A stretch of DNA of 64,000 nucleotides from Eupeodes corollae (lineage: Eukaryota > Arthropoda > Insecta > Diptera > Syrphidae): NCBI RefSeq assembly GCF_945859685.1, contig NC_079147.1:308758485-308822484 (forward strand), written 5' to 3'. Of this stretch, positions 11,195 through 22,490 are shown piece by piece. The stretch's first letter is position 1. Each line of letters begins with the position of its first letter. The translations under genes were made by a program, and so were the position numbers. The notes under the pieces are model-generated. The model saw only the letters and a program-made list of their open reading frames with translations, did no database searches and was not told the origin of the DNA.

Positions 11195-11850
11195 TTCCCA
11201 TAGGAAGTTATTGTAATGGGTCCGATTTGTCAAATTGAAAATTTTGACATTTCTTGACATTTCAAGGTCTCTAGAGTCGAAATAAAAGATTTTTAGAAAG
11301 AATAATGTGCGTGCGTATGTACTTACGTCCGTACGTTTGCGACGTTTTTTCCATAGCTCAAGAACCAGGAGACATATCGACTTCAAATAAATTTTGTTAT
11401 ACAGATAAAAAGGAAAAAAGATGAAGAAATGGCTCTTAAGAAATTGCGTGTGCGGCTTTTTTACCATAGCAGTTTGAAAAAAAGGTGAACATTTTGGTTA
11501 ACCCTAAATATCTTACGAACCAAAAACGTTAGAGACTTGAATTAAATTTTATATAATATATTGTAACGTGATATCAAAGAAGTATATTTTTTGAAAAAAT
11601 CCATTTAACGGTTTTTTTATAAATCAAATAAACTGAAAAAAATGTTCACCTCGAAAATTTTACGAATACGAAATGATTTTATCTCCAAAACAAATTTGTG
11701 CACCGAAAAATAACGTTTTTAATATCTGGTAAAATTTTAAGAAAAATCGAACTGACAGTTTTTTTTACAAAACATAAAAACCTAAAGAAAACATTACTCA
11801 AAGTTGTCAAAAATTTAATTTCGACTCCTCTTTTCAATAATTTGAGATTA
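11195..11850. repeat. Unclassified dispersed repeat, copy 2
   Basis: This is the second copy of the repeat at 7245-7960, diverged but collinear. It begins at a short palindrome (CTTCCCATAGGAAG) and runs to the point where LINE B1 starts. The minus-strand frame 11174-11467 includes DSRDLEMSRNVKIFNLTN; copy 1 has a similar DTRDLKTSINFKIFNLTN, so some coding ancestry is conceivable but unproven. Confidence 0.68.
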
Positions 11851-11854
11851 AAGC

Positions 11855-13498
11855 TTCCACATTCAAAGGGATATACTACCCTTATTATGTAGACTCAGTG
11901 TGAGCACTAGGAAAGGCAGAGAAGGTTTGAAAGGAGATGTCGGTGCACATTGGTTTTGAATTCCTGAATATTGCAATAGCTGGGAAAGACAGAGTGTGGC
12001 AAGGCATTTCACATTCGCATAGTGCGGCTAAAGAACGAATCTCTGTACTTGACAGTACGACTGAAGTTGGGCTCTAGGGTATATTGATGAGCACTCCTAG
12101 GAGCGCGAGTATAATGATTGAACTGGTTAGGGGAGGAATGCAGCTGGCTATTTCTCTAGAGCATAAACCATTAACATAACGGTAAAAGTGGGTGAGACAA
12201 GAAACATTTCGACGATGTTCAAGTGACGTTAATGATCTTATGATGGTAATATCACCAATCAATCTAAATGCTCTACGTTCAATAATATCCAAGAGGCTTA
12301 AGTAAGTTGCAGGAGCACCAGCCCACATATGGGAGTTATACGCAAGCTTTGGACGTATATATAAGTCTTGTAAATAACAGCCAGATCAGAGGGGGAGAAA
12401 AACTTCTTGCATCGCCTTAGAAAACCCAAACATCTTGCGGCATTTTTGGCGACATCGCGTATGTGATCGTTCCACAAAAGGTGGTTGGTGATACTCATAC
12501 CAAGAATATCCAGATGTTCAGTTTCCTCGATGCAAGTGCCATTTATGGATAATGGCAGGGGGGTATATTTGACTTTAATGATACAAGACAGCATTGCGTT
12601 TTCGAAGCATTAAATTCCACGCGGTTTCTTATTCCGCATTGTACAATGCTGTTTAGGTCGGAATTTAATGAGCTTATCATATTTTGTCGTTGCAGTTCCA
12701 CATCCGAAGAAGAGGGGTGTGAATCTGAAAACGAATATGAAAAGCTAAGAGTACTATCGTCAGCGAAACAATGTATTGGATTTGATGTTGCAGATAGGAG
12801 ATCATTAATAAAAATGAGAAAGAGTGTTGGAGATAAAACAGAGCCCTGGGGCACACCAGCATTTATTTTGTGGTTTTCAGACTTGAATCCATCCAATACT
12901 ACTTGTATTGAACGATTCGAAAGGTAATTACTAATCCAATGAAGGAGGGATTCATGCAAACCGAAAGCATGCATTTTCGATAAGAGAGACTGGTGCCAAG
13001 CCCTATCAAATGCTTTTGAAATATCAAGTGCAATAATCTTACTTTCTCCAAATAAAGATCCTATGTACAGATTTCTTTCACTGTTCGGTGCGATGAACCA
13101 TGAGATCACCAGTGGACCTATTGCTACGAAAGCCATACTGTCGGTATTTAAGCAGCTTCCGTTCTTCAAGATATTTCTTGAGCTGATAATTAATCAGCGT
13201 TTCCATGACCTTGGAAAGGAGGGACGTAAGTGCAATTTGTCGATAATTAGACGGTGAGGAAGATTAGCCTTTTTTGGGAATAGGCTGGACAAATGCGGTT
13301 TGCCATCCGCTCGGAACGAGACCTGACGAGTAGGACAGAAGAAAAAGCTTACGCAGCGGATTTGAAAGCGATGAAGAACCCCTCTTCTGAACAATAGTGG
13401 GGATACCATCCGGACCAGCAGATTTGTGTATATTAAGATCTTTTAGGACTCTCGCTACAGTACGAGTGCGAAAAAAGATTTGCCCCATAGAATCATTA
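11855..13498 (-). mobile_element. LINE family B, copy B1 (jockey/CR1-like), 5'-truncated and broken
   Basis: This is nearly the same sequence as LINE B2 (54790-56540), read on the minus strand. It starts at NDSMGQIFFRTRTV (13498) and continues through SAGPDGIPT, LDISKAFDRAWH (motif A), GVPQGSVLSPTLFLIFINDL, HCFADDSTL (motif C, both Asp kept), and a C-terminal half with CLGFLRRCKKFFSPSDLAVI. Frameshifts break it: near 13390, around 13045-13065 where sequence differs in length from B2, and near 12350 where extra bases sit in a TATATA tract. No poly-T tract remains at its 3' side. It is inserted in the TIR element 10707-14017. Confidence 0.88.
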
Positions 13499-14022
13499 AT
13501 GTTCGGTTCTTGATATCTCTCAAATTAATTCATCCCATTTGTAAAAATTTGTGAAATGCTATTTAAATTAGTAAACATTTGTTTTCGACTAAAAATCTAT
13601 TTTACAAAACTAGATTCTCAAACTGAGATTTGTCATCACTTTCACTTTCACTTGAAAAAACATCGTTTATCATTTTAGGTCTTTTTACAGGCAATATTTG
13701 ACGGTAACTGAGTTTCCTGTAGCAATTGACAATTTGAAACTGACAAATATGTAAATTGTATGTTTTAACTTAATTTCATAAAAGAATTGTGAACAAATTT
13801 GTCGGAAAACTCCTTACAATTGTGGATAAATACTTGCCAATTAATTTTCAGGAAAATGTCTTTATGAAATAAAAGGATGATAACTGTCATTTAATTTTCT
13901 ACAATTCTACAAAATTGTCAAATTAGTTATGGATAAGATTTTTACAATTGTCAAGTTGAAAATTAACAAATTGTCACCTGTTACCTGTCGCAACTGTCCA
14001 TGTTTATGAAATAGGCCCCTGA

Positions 14023-15235
14023 ATCTCTTCCGATTTTTCCAGGTTTTTAAAAATGGTTGTTTAGAAATGTTAAATAAAATCAAGACTTTACGTTTTTAAG
14101 GTTTAGCTAAAACACATGATGTGAAATTCTTTACAATAAAATGTGCATTTGTACATTTTTTAAGTACATTTGTTTGAATTTTTTGAAAACCGCTTGATAG
14201 ATTGGTATGATATGAAACCTTTTCTACAGTTTTTTTGTATTTCTCTGCAAAGGAACTCTCGATAAAACTGTTACTTTGGTTTTGGAAAAAAAAAACTTAC
14301 CGTAACGGTGGCTCCTTCTACTATGGTTTGACATTATCAAGTGTCAATCAATAGACACACACACACACACCGAAACTTCTTATGCAACTAAAAAATCATC
14401 TATAAACAAATGTTGAAGTAAATGCAAAAATCTTGAACATTTCAAAGTCTTCTTTATCAACCTCAATAGACTTGAGATTTAGTTTGTGTTTTCAAATGCT
14501 AATAATTTGTTGATGAAATTGCAACAGAAATGTTCTTTCCGAGCAGGTTGCTCAAAACTATTTTGGTAGGTACATCGCAGGGCCTAAGCCATCAAATGTC
14601 GAATTCTATTGAAAGATGACTTAAAATAATACATTTTTAAGAAATAGGAGTGGTGGGTAATGCGTTTCAAGATGAAATGAAAATGAATAAAGTTTCTATT
14701 CTGAAGCACCCAACCTACGCAAACTTTAAGTTGGCTCTAAAACTTTCCCATAAGTTATGCTATTTAAAATTTATGTTAAACCAAAATGTAAACTCTAAGA
14801 AGCGTCATGGCTTGAAATCATCACCTCGCACTCTGCTATAGAAAATCTATAAACAAACGGTTCTATTAATACATAAAATCTCATACAAAACATTATTTGA
14901 ACGATCAATAAATTTCCATATCAAGGGCATAATCACTCCGCAGAAGTCTGCTTTGCCATATACTTTTCCTCTATTCCCACCACTTTTAATGCTGCCGCAG
15001 TCTTCGACTTCATCGACGACGACGCGACGTTCGTTGCGCTGCACGCATAAAGTTTTAAACTAACACCTAACCAACAACTGTTGTGTAATTAAATTAGAAT
15101 TATTGATTACGATTTGGTCGTAAATTGTTCTTCCTTACAGAAACGAAATTGTGAATAGTAAGCACTTTTTCGAGCACAAAAGTTTCATCAGTATGTTATG
15201 GTCAAAGGCTGATTGGATGCAATAAAGTTGCAGTT
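14023..15235. other. Non-coding stretch with an (AC)n microsatellite
   Basis: No gene recognised. A short dinucleotide tract (AC, about eight units) sits near 14354-14370. A GC-richer patch with repeated GACGACG-type triplets lies at 15005-15045. Confidence 0.5.
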
Positions 15236-15523
15236 TGAATAGTCAACTGGGTTTTGTCCCTGGCCTCATTTATCTTGATTCCGAGGTATTTTTCTTCGCT
15301 CAATCGATCGTCTCCGGAAGCGTCCCTTTGCACATTTGAGCAAACAGTCCTCTTTAAGACTTTCCTCTTCGAACGGACTTAATAGGTCTCGGATCCAAAG
15401 ATGAGTACTGGTAGAACCCCGCTTTGATAGGCTATGTCGTCTCTATGTAAATTACTATATCTTAAATTCATTTAAAAAAAAGATAGCCTGATGACGAGTC
15501 CCACACGTTTTTACTAATTTAGT

Positions 15524-15705
15524 TACATACTACTTACTGACTTACTTTAGGTGGCGCTACAGTCCGGTGCGGACCTGGGCCTCAACAAACTTGCGTCTCC
15601 AGCCAGTTTGGTCCCTAGCTAGCTGTCTCTAGTTTCGCACGCCAAGTTGGTTGAGGTCCTTTCCCACCTGGGTGCACCACCTTAGTAGCGGTCTTCCTCT
15701 ACTTA
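15524..15705 (-). mobile_element. LINE family A, 3'-end fragment
   Basis: The plus strand carries CTTACTGACTTACTTTAGG, GGCGCTACAGTCCGG, TGCGTCTCCAG, GGTCCCTAGCTAG and GCGGTCTTCCTCTAC, in the same order as the 3' ends of LINE A1 (2305-2480) and LINE A3 (53742-53900). Read on the minus strand it encodes the end of the C-terminal domain. Only the last 180 bp are present. A weak LINE-like stretch at 15240-15480 (PVLIFGSETY on the minus strand) may be part of another copy. Confidence 0.85.
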
Positions 15706-16220
15706 GTTACACAACCAGTATGATATCTGCCAATTTTTACAATTATTACAAACCTTTTTGTCTAATTCCTAAGCTTATTGCGGATTAATCATCTTCAAGA
15801 ACCGGACCACAGTTTTTTTGTTTACTTATAAGGTACCTCAAGCACATCCTTCAATCTACCCAAAGCTTTGTAAAGATTAATTTATTTTTGCTGTTAATAA
15901 CAGAGGAGTAGCCAATTGTAGATTTTTTTCTTCACAGCAACATGACTTTTTGAAATCCAATCTTAACGAATTAGAGACAGAAAATGAAATGGACGTTTTG
16001 GCTACAGAATTAAGTAATGGCTTTAATAAATTTAGTCACCAAATTGTTTTTCTTACCTTGATTATAAACCCATTTTATTTCATGACTCAGATCATACCTA
16101 GAGAACCACCAATATAGAATTGTTTTCAGGTTCTCAATCCCGATTCAATTTTCGCTAACGCTCGAGTTCCTTAATTTTTAACTACACATCCATCGAAATT
16201 TTCGAACCCCGATATTACTA
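15706..16220. other. Non-coding stretch
   Basis: No recognisable gene or repeat. The sequence is AT-rich. Confidence 0.45.
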
Positions 16221-16224
16221 AATC

Positions 16225-16655
16225 CTTATGCAATGCTTTTTTTAGACCTCTCCTTGAATAATATAGTCAAATCTGGTCTCCCCGTCTCTATAACTATTAC
16301 TCTCTAATAATGGAATCTATACAACGCTGATATCTTCCAGTTGGACTCCACGGTCTTCCTTCGGATGATTATCTATTCTTGCCGTATTATGGAATTACTT
16401 AAAACTCATAACTCTGCAAACTATCCAACAACTCCACGAAGTCCCTGAAATTTTTTTTTTATTAGGGACCATTTCCAGCTAGAAAAATGTTCATCAATAC
16501 TAAGCCACGGAACATCAAACATGCCTTTCTCTTCCACATACCTCTTTTCAATACTAATTACGGCATTTTTGAACCTACCTTAAGAAAGAACACATATTTT
16601 CTTCGACTTCCATATCAGTCCATCTTCCTTACGAAAATTCTTAAAGCTTTTTGTC
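16225..16655 (+). pseudogene. C-terminal remnant of a jockey-like LINE (family F)
   Basis: The plus strand reads NAFFRPLLE, a stop, then YSQIWSPRLYNYY and MESIQR. This is the post-RT block of jockey/CR1-type LINEs, in which LEYxSQIWSP and IExIQRR are conserved. About 150 bp on, in another frame, comes FHIPLFNTNYGIFEPTLR, which resembles the final C-terminal block (HIPxxxTNYGxxEP). Several stops separate these parts. A separate segment at 16690-16800 (LLTYISPDSVPPTNYFG) resembles the endonuclease domain of such elements and may come from a different copy. No RT core is present. Confidence 0.7.
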
Positions 16656-16659
16656 ATCA

Positions 16660-17335
16660 ACAACTAGTGGGTGGGTCTTCGGGCCTCAGTCTAAATTTAA
16701 AAATTGGAGGCCACCATGTATTTTTTCTTCTCACTTACATATCTCCAGATTCGGTACCTCCTACCAATTATTTTGGCATGCCAAATTGTATCATGTCTTT
16801 GTTTGTAGGAATATTAAATTCTAGAGGTTTTTCCATGGCCTGCCTAAAAGTGGATTGGTTGTTGATTTGCCTGGCATGAAGCTAGGTATAGTCCTATGGT
16901 AGTTTTATGATATGTGGCTATTCTTTTAGTAGGATAGATAAGAAAATCTTATGGCGGTACTCAATAACGCGGTAAATATTAAAAAGTATAAAATTAGTAC
17001 GTTGTAACATCTCCCCTCCTTTGTATGAGCATATCTTACCTTTTTTAAGTCTTCTTATATTTTTCACTATTAGTTCACGACTCGCTCATTGTAAAGCTAG
17101 TCCGCATTTTTGAATTAACTCCTAGCGCTTTGTTTTGCTATGGTAAATTTTCAGCCTTCTCAACGTTTTTAATGGCGGTCGGTGGCGTTACCATATGAGC
17201 TTCTTTTTGAAGTAATATAGCCCCATTTATTAGACTTCCTTAAACTAATGGAGATTAATCAAGGATTCTCTGTTATTCACGATAATTTTCACAATTCCTT
17301 AGATTTCTAGATATTTTATGCATTATTTTGGTCCT
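16660..17335. other. Mostly unassigned, with a possible LINE endonuclease scrap
   Basis: Apart from the possible endonuclease fragment at 16690-16800, I see nothing recognisable up to the SINE remnant at 17340. Confidence 0.4.
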
Positions 17336-17339
17336 TCCA

Positions 17340-17475
17340 CCTGGATTTAACACATGCAGCATTTTTCATAACAAAAATTACTCTTGGAGAATTTGTAAAT
17401 TCCTCTCAAGATATAGTACCCCGAAAGAATCACAGGTAGAGATTTAACCCAAGACCTCTGTCATGATAGCCTATG
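17340..17475 (-). mobile_element. Degraded tRNA-derived SINE (family S1)
   Basis: Reverse-complemented, this reads CATGACAGAGGTCTTGGGTT followed by AATCTCTACC, then AATTCTCCAAGAGTAA-like and GTTATGAAAAA-like blocks. It matches the body of the SINE at 63415-63690 in the same order. The B box (GGTTCGATCCC in the good copy) is altered, and both ends are missing. Confidence 0.75.
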
Positions 17476-17479
17476 CTCC

Positions 17480-18380
17480 CACGTTACTTATATAAAAGTT
17501 TCACTGCTTGCACGTCAGCCTTTGACTATGTGAAACATAAACACAAAATTAGTTTTGCCTACACCAAATCTCGTTCCATAGATTTTACGTTTCTAACACA
17601 CAACCTACTCTCTGCCTATAGCTTAGCTACGACGACGACGACAAGAGAGCCTGATGATGATATGATATTTGGTACTTTCCAACTTGCTATATATATTTCC
17701 TATGCAATAAATCTGCTGTCTACGATAAATTTAATGAGAACTAGGTGTTTTTGTTTTCTTTCTTTTTTATTTATTTATTCTGAAATCAAAACCATCATCA
17801 TCACCGTACAAAAATATCTGCCCCCCCCTCCTATCCCCTTCTTAGCACACTCCTTTGCCATCATCTCGTATAAAAGATTGCCACTAGCATCACGGTAGCC
17901 TTTAAGCCTTCAATCAAGCTAACGTTTACAGTTGAAGCATAAGAAGAATAAGAAGAAGAATGGAATGTTTGTGTTGTTAGTGTCTTATTAAAATAAAGAC
18001 AAAAGTCGACATCTGTATATTGTGTTATTCTTCTTATATTAAAATAGCAAAAGAGACGCGTATCAAGGAAAATTCTACTTAAATGAACAATACCCTTACT
18101 ACACCTCCACATGTATAAACTTTATACGCTACTACGCAATGATATGTTATGTATAGACGCATAAATGAGGTGTTATCCTAGCTTGCACGTGTTCTTATAG
18201 CTTAAGCGAAAATGAAAATGTTGTTATGAGAAAGGAAGCTATTCAGTCATGATGCCGCAGATAAAGGCGTTCCATTCGACAAAGTTGTGGAACTTTATTA
18301 CATTAGATTGCATAAAACCTACACTACGCATACCTTCATACATTTATAAGTTAGGGTACAAAAATAAAGCTAAAGAAACC
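17480..18380. other. Non-coding stretch with simple repeats
   Basis: No gene recognised. It contains ACGACGACGACG near 17630, a C-run near 17822 and AAGAAGAAT tracts near 17940. The frame at 17473-17898 is low-complexity and matches nothing I know. Confidence 0.45.
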
Positions 18381-18848
18381 ACCATGATTTTTGGTTGAAG
18401 CCATCGAAAGCGAAATCGAAAGCGAAACCGCACCCTTCTCAAGGATGTATAATCCGAGAAAATTTCGCACATCCTTCACCTGTAACAGATGCGGCAAACG
18501 GATCCCCCGCAATTGGTTTAGTCTCTCTTTATTTCATGTGTCATGTAATAAGAGGGCAGGGGCGTACTTATATAAAAATGGAACAACTTAATAAGAAAGG
18601 CGCTTAATCACTTTTTGTTAATTAAATTCGATTTCAGGTGTTTTCCTTTCTCTTACGCCCAAATGGTGTCAGGAAATGGGAACACGAGACAGACTCCGCC
18701 AACGGTTGCCCTCAAGGCCTGACATTGTAGCCTTGTTGTTGAGCATTCAAGGTCAACTAACGAGATTGCAAAGTTAGATAAAGGAGCAAGACAAAAGGGT
18801 AGATCATCTCTACTCTTTGTTGCCTGGCCTGGCGCAATTTAGACCATA

Positions 18849-19600
18849 ATGGTCAAAGCTGTGATTGTAAATTCACTGATTAGGATTGACCGAAGAGCCA
18901 ATATGTTCCAATTGTTGAAAGACTACAGTCCCGATATGTTTATGGCTAGCGAAACTAAGCTAAACCACAAACACAAATTGACTCATAAAAATTACAATAT
19001 CGTTAGAAAAGACCTGCCCGACTCTACTCAAGGGGCGGTTTCGCTCTCTTTATACGAAAAAGCATTAATTATAAAGTCATATACAACAATGAATTGCGTA
19101 AGCTGAAAACGCTAGAGGTTTGCATTGTATATGCATCTCTCTCACTCAAGGGAAGCGAATGTATATGATTACGGCTTATGCGGCTGGAGCTCCGCAGGTT
19201 ACTTACTTTGCTTCAGAACTCGAGATTCTTTTTAGGGAGCTTATACTGAGCTTGGAGAAAACCTATTTCATCTTGGCCGGTGATTTTAACGCAAAACATG
19301 AAGATTGGGGAAATCAACATAGTAATCCCACCTTTTTAATTTGATGAATCTTTACAGCTTTAAATATGGCGTCGACCTGCTGGCTACGGAAAAGCCATCG
19401 TATCCAAGAAGCGGCTCCTTTCTGGATCTTTTGCTGTACGACATCAGACTGACAGTAACAAACAAAATAGGTAATCACCCTCGAAACTGCTTACAGACAG
19501 TCAAGTACGACAGTGATCACTGCGGACTGGCTGCTGTAATGCAGATTCCGAACGAACGGAGTTGGAGGAATACGTTGCAACTCATTCTTACAATTACAGT
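18849..19600 (+). pseudogene. LINE endonuclease domain (ORF2 N-terminus), frameshifted
   Basis: This is the domain that nicks target DNA to prime reverse transcription. It starts MVKAVIVNSLIRIDRRANMF and shows DMFMASETKLN (the Glu of the active site), FILAGDFNAKHEDWGN (the Asp/Asn pair), RSGSFLDLLLYD, and YDSDHCGL (the SDH motif). All core motifs of the LINE endonuclease are visible. The domain is split over three frames (18849-19106, 19120-19344, 19341-19625), so at least two or three indels inactivate it. Confidence 0.87.
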
Positions 19601-21108
19601 TCAATACAATTCACCAATGCCCTAGCGAAAGAACTTCGTTCGAGTGGCATAGCCCCACCAAACAACAGAAACCTGACAAATGCAGAAATTGACCAACATT
19701 TACAACAGATGGACAAAACAATAAAACGAACGATGGAACGGACAATTCCAAAGTACAAAGAACGGGACCAAATGGACGCTTACAGAAACGCGACAATTGA
19801 CGCAATACGTAGGCACAAGAGTGGCTTACCGACAAGACTCAAAAACTTGAACAGACGACTTACAGACTTGGAGGTTAGGACACTGAAGTCGTCAATAAAA
19901 AATGTCAATCTGTTGATTAAGGAGAACTACAGGTTATTAATTAACAAGTACTGGGACCGCATGATCCGGTCAGTTAATTCGAGTGACCCTAGTATGTTTC
20001 TTAAAATCAACAAGATATTCAGGAAAAAGAACGACAATGACCTTCCGAGTCTGAAACTCCAAAGAACCGAAGAGAACAGAAACGTACTCAGAACAGCGCA
20101 AATAGATCCAGAGGAAGCCATCTTTGACGATGACTTTTACATAATTGAAGATCCGAAGGAAAAAGTGGTGGTGGTGGGAGCTGCTTTCCAGCAAGTGTAC
20201 AAGGTGAATGTTAGCATTCGCCCCAACCACGACCTGGAAAACAGAGCCCTACTTAATCACTTTTACCTCCGTAATGATATCACACATTGGCGATCTGAGA
20301 ACCGCGGTTTCATGCGGTTCAATGACAATTCCTTGGTAAATGCCATAATCGCCGAGCAAACGGGACCAAGTCCCTTGTTAGTGACGAAGGTTGAGCTTCA
20401 ACTCATCATCAATTCAATAAAAAATAAAAAGTCAGCAGGTGTCGAGGGTATATCGAACGTTGTACTGAGACATTTACCGACGGAAGCAATTGACATTTAC
20501 ACCACACTGAATAATGCATACTATCCAGTGCATTGGAAGACCGCTGTGGTTCATCCTCTCCTGAAAAAGGGTAAGGACAACTCCAACCCGTCAAATCTTC
20601 GGTCAACAAGTCTTCTTCCGAGTATCAGCAAAGTTTTCGAAAAAATCATTAATAGGGCTCTGACTGGGCTGCGGACAACAAAATAATTCCGGATAAACAG
20701 TTCGGGTTCAAGGCTGGTCATGACACAATTCATGCTGCGTCTAAACTCGTTTCTTATATCCAATGGAATAAATCAAAACAACAATGCACAGGTGCTGTTC
20801 TGGTTGATTTGGAAAAGGCCTTTGACACCGTATGGTTAGAGTGTCTTTACCTAAAACTGAGCAGGCTTGGCATAAGCAAGTCATTGTTGTATATACTTTA
20901 TGATATGCTTAACGGTAGAAAGTTTGTTGTCAAAAGTGGCAATGTAACTTCTACCACAACATTCTCAATTAAAAATGGTTTGCAACAGGGAGCGGTGCAT
21001 TCGCCGATTCACTTAAGCATTTACACCAGCGATCTGAAAGGTAGTCTTACAAAGGCAATTACGTACGCCAACGATCTTATTGCGTTACAGAACGGCCCGA
21101 AAGGTTGA
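19562..21108 (+). pseudogene. LINE reverse transcriptase (ORF2 C-terminal part), broken
   Basis: The 374-codon open stretch 19562-20686 covers the linker and the first RT blocks (KKSAGVEGISNVVL, HWKTAVVHPLLKKGKD, TSLLPSISKVFEKIIN). After a frameshift the chain resumes with FGFKAGHDTIHAASKL, then 20809-21108 with motif A VDLEKAFDTVW, a GLQQGAVHSP block, and a motif C reading YANDL where YADD is usual. Changing the second Asp position would be expected to kill polymerase activity. The thumb and C-terminal region are absent apart from a few residues. Confidence 0.87.
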
Positions 21109-21184
21109 GCGATATTATGACGACAGAAAACTGAAAATAAATGTCCAGAAGTCGGATACAATTCTGTTGTATTGTAAGTAAAAA

Positions 21185-22430
21185 TAAAAAAGGATATCGA
21201 TATTAGTTTTTTTCAAATTTTCTAATAAATAAAAAAATAAGTAAAATATAAATTGAAGTAAAATAGATCTTAGGGCCGAAAACATTATTATTAAGTGTTA
21301 TAGTTTAACTTAAAGTGTCCGCATGGAACCATTAAGTTAATTTTAAGCTATAGATAATTAGGCTAGTTTTATGAACTTTTGTCTAGCTTTAAGATAGGTT
21401 TAAGAATGAATTAATACAAATGAATTTAAAAAAAATGTTCAGATTTGGTAAAAAACTGACACTTTTTTTGTTGTTTTTTCAAAAATGTTATATTTGTAAA
21501 CATTAGAGAACTACGAACCAAAAGTATTTCTAAATTAAAGATTTTCAGAAATTTAATGTATCAAAAATATTAATTAAATATATAAAAATATTTCTAAATT
21601 AACGATTTTCAAAAATTGAATGGCATTTAAATTCTTAAACTTAATAAAGTAAAATGAAATCACATTTTTAAATCTTGAAATAAAGAAACTTTTTTTATTT
21701 TTAATATTATTTTAATATTTAAAAAAAAAAAGGTTTGTTTCTGAAAGTCCTCTCAGCATATCTTGATGCTATTATATGTTAAACTTATAATTAATTTGAA
21801 GTTCATATCTCGAATGGTTCTTAAGATAAGGCCATCAAAATAAGTATTCTGATCTTACGGACATTTTATAAAAAACCATGAATTGAGATTCTAAGGACCT
21901 TGAACTCGTTGCATTGAAGCGAGTTTATATGTAGCTTGACTTCATTGACTTCAACTCTCTTTAAACATATTTCAAGTAAAAAAAAAGTTTGGCATTTGCC
22001 GAGCAGCTTGGATTGGATTGAATTTTACTATGAAAACTGGAGGCGAGAAATTAGTCTGATAGGTACCTCCATAGCTTCCATCTTAAATTGATTTGAACTC
22101 CAATTCGAACTATCAACTCAAATACAAATAATAAAAGAGTAAAAATCTAACGCTATTTCAACTCGAGCTCCCGATTTCTCTTGTAAATGTATCAATTTAA
22201 AAAATCGTTTTAAATCGGATCTTGAATAATGTTGTGTGAGGGTAGTGCGTAGAATTCTAATTGCAGAGGTCTGACTTTAACCCCTTTTTGTGACATCTAA
22301 CATTTTTTTTCGGATACTGCCTTTTGAAAAAAAAAAATAGACAAATACTAAAAGATTCATTCATGTCTTGAAAGATGCTTAATAAATTAGCAGTTTGAAT
22401 TAGGCAAAAAACTGTAGGTCCCATCTTTCC
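21185..22430. other. AT-rich non-coding stretch
   Basis: No gene recognised. A TTTCTAAATTAA-like phrase followed by GATTTTCA recurs around 21525-21620. The rest is AT-rich and unremarkable. Confidence 0.5.
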
Positions 22431-22434
22431 CTAA

Positions 22435-22490
22435 TATAACTCGTTCCTAAGAATGGTTGCAAGTTGTAAGGTCCTGGTTCTGAACAAGTA
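22435..22490 (+). mobile_element. 3'-tail scrap of SINE family S1
   Basis: AAGAATGGTTGCAAGTTGTA at 22451 matches the tail of the SINE at 63645 (AAGAATGGTTGAGAGTTGTA) and continues with a similar GGTCCTGGTTC stretch. It is too short for more than a tentative call. Confidence 0.5.

Larger units (their letters stand above)
10707..14017. mobile_element. TIR-bounded DNA element, possibly PIF/Harbinger-like, carrying nested repeats
   Basis: The left end reads GCCCTATTTCATGAAAATTG and the right end, reverse-complemented, GGCCTATTTCATAAACATGG. Both continue into ...CAGGTGACAATT-type subterminal sequence. CCTGA flanks both ends (10702-10706 and 14018-14022), so a 5-bp target duplication is possible; the exact boundary could slip by two bases. 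Subterminal regions are rich in short TTGTCA/TGACAA motifs in both orientations. The interior contains the unclassified repeat (11195-11850) and LINE B1 (11855-13498). Without these the element is about 1 kb. A Ser/Asp/Glu-rich coding fragment (minus strand, near 13600-13670, SSESESDD) could be the start of its own gene. Class assignment is inference from the TIR motif only. Confidence 0.6.
18660..21180 (+). mobile_element. LINE family I-like: possible ORF1 end, endonuclease and RT, 3'-truncated
   Basis: From left to right: a short stretch that may be the end of an ORF1 protein (18690-18845; the frame reads RQRLPSRPDIVALLLSIQG and a coiled-coil-like KEQDKRVDHL, ending at a stop just before ORF2), then ORF2 with an apurinic-type endonuclease (18849-19600) and a reverse transcriptase (19800-21108). 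ORF2 begins at about 18849, a few bases after the ORF1-like stop, as expected for a two-ORF LINE. The sequence after motif C is almost all missing, so the 3' end is lost. The element is on the plus strand and seems older than the family B copies. Confidence 0.85.

Noticed and set aside
10974..11216. Gene inside the left arm of the 10707-14017 element
   Set aside because: 80 codons, with one alternative-frame word (KWKDRIRNEFKQTGG) that faintly recalls a DNA-binding domain; too weak to call.
15240..15480. LINE C-terminal fragment on the minus strand (PVLIFGSETY)
   Set aside because: One short word resembling the family and no further collinear match; kept only as a remark in the neighbouring entry.
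17473..17898. 141-codon frame
   Set aside because: Simple-repeat content (ACG triplets, C-run) and no recognisable domain.
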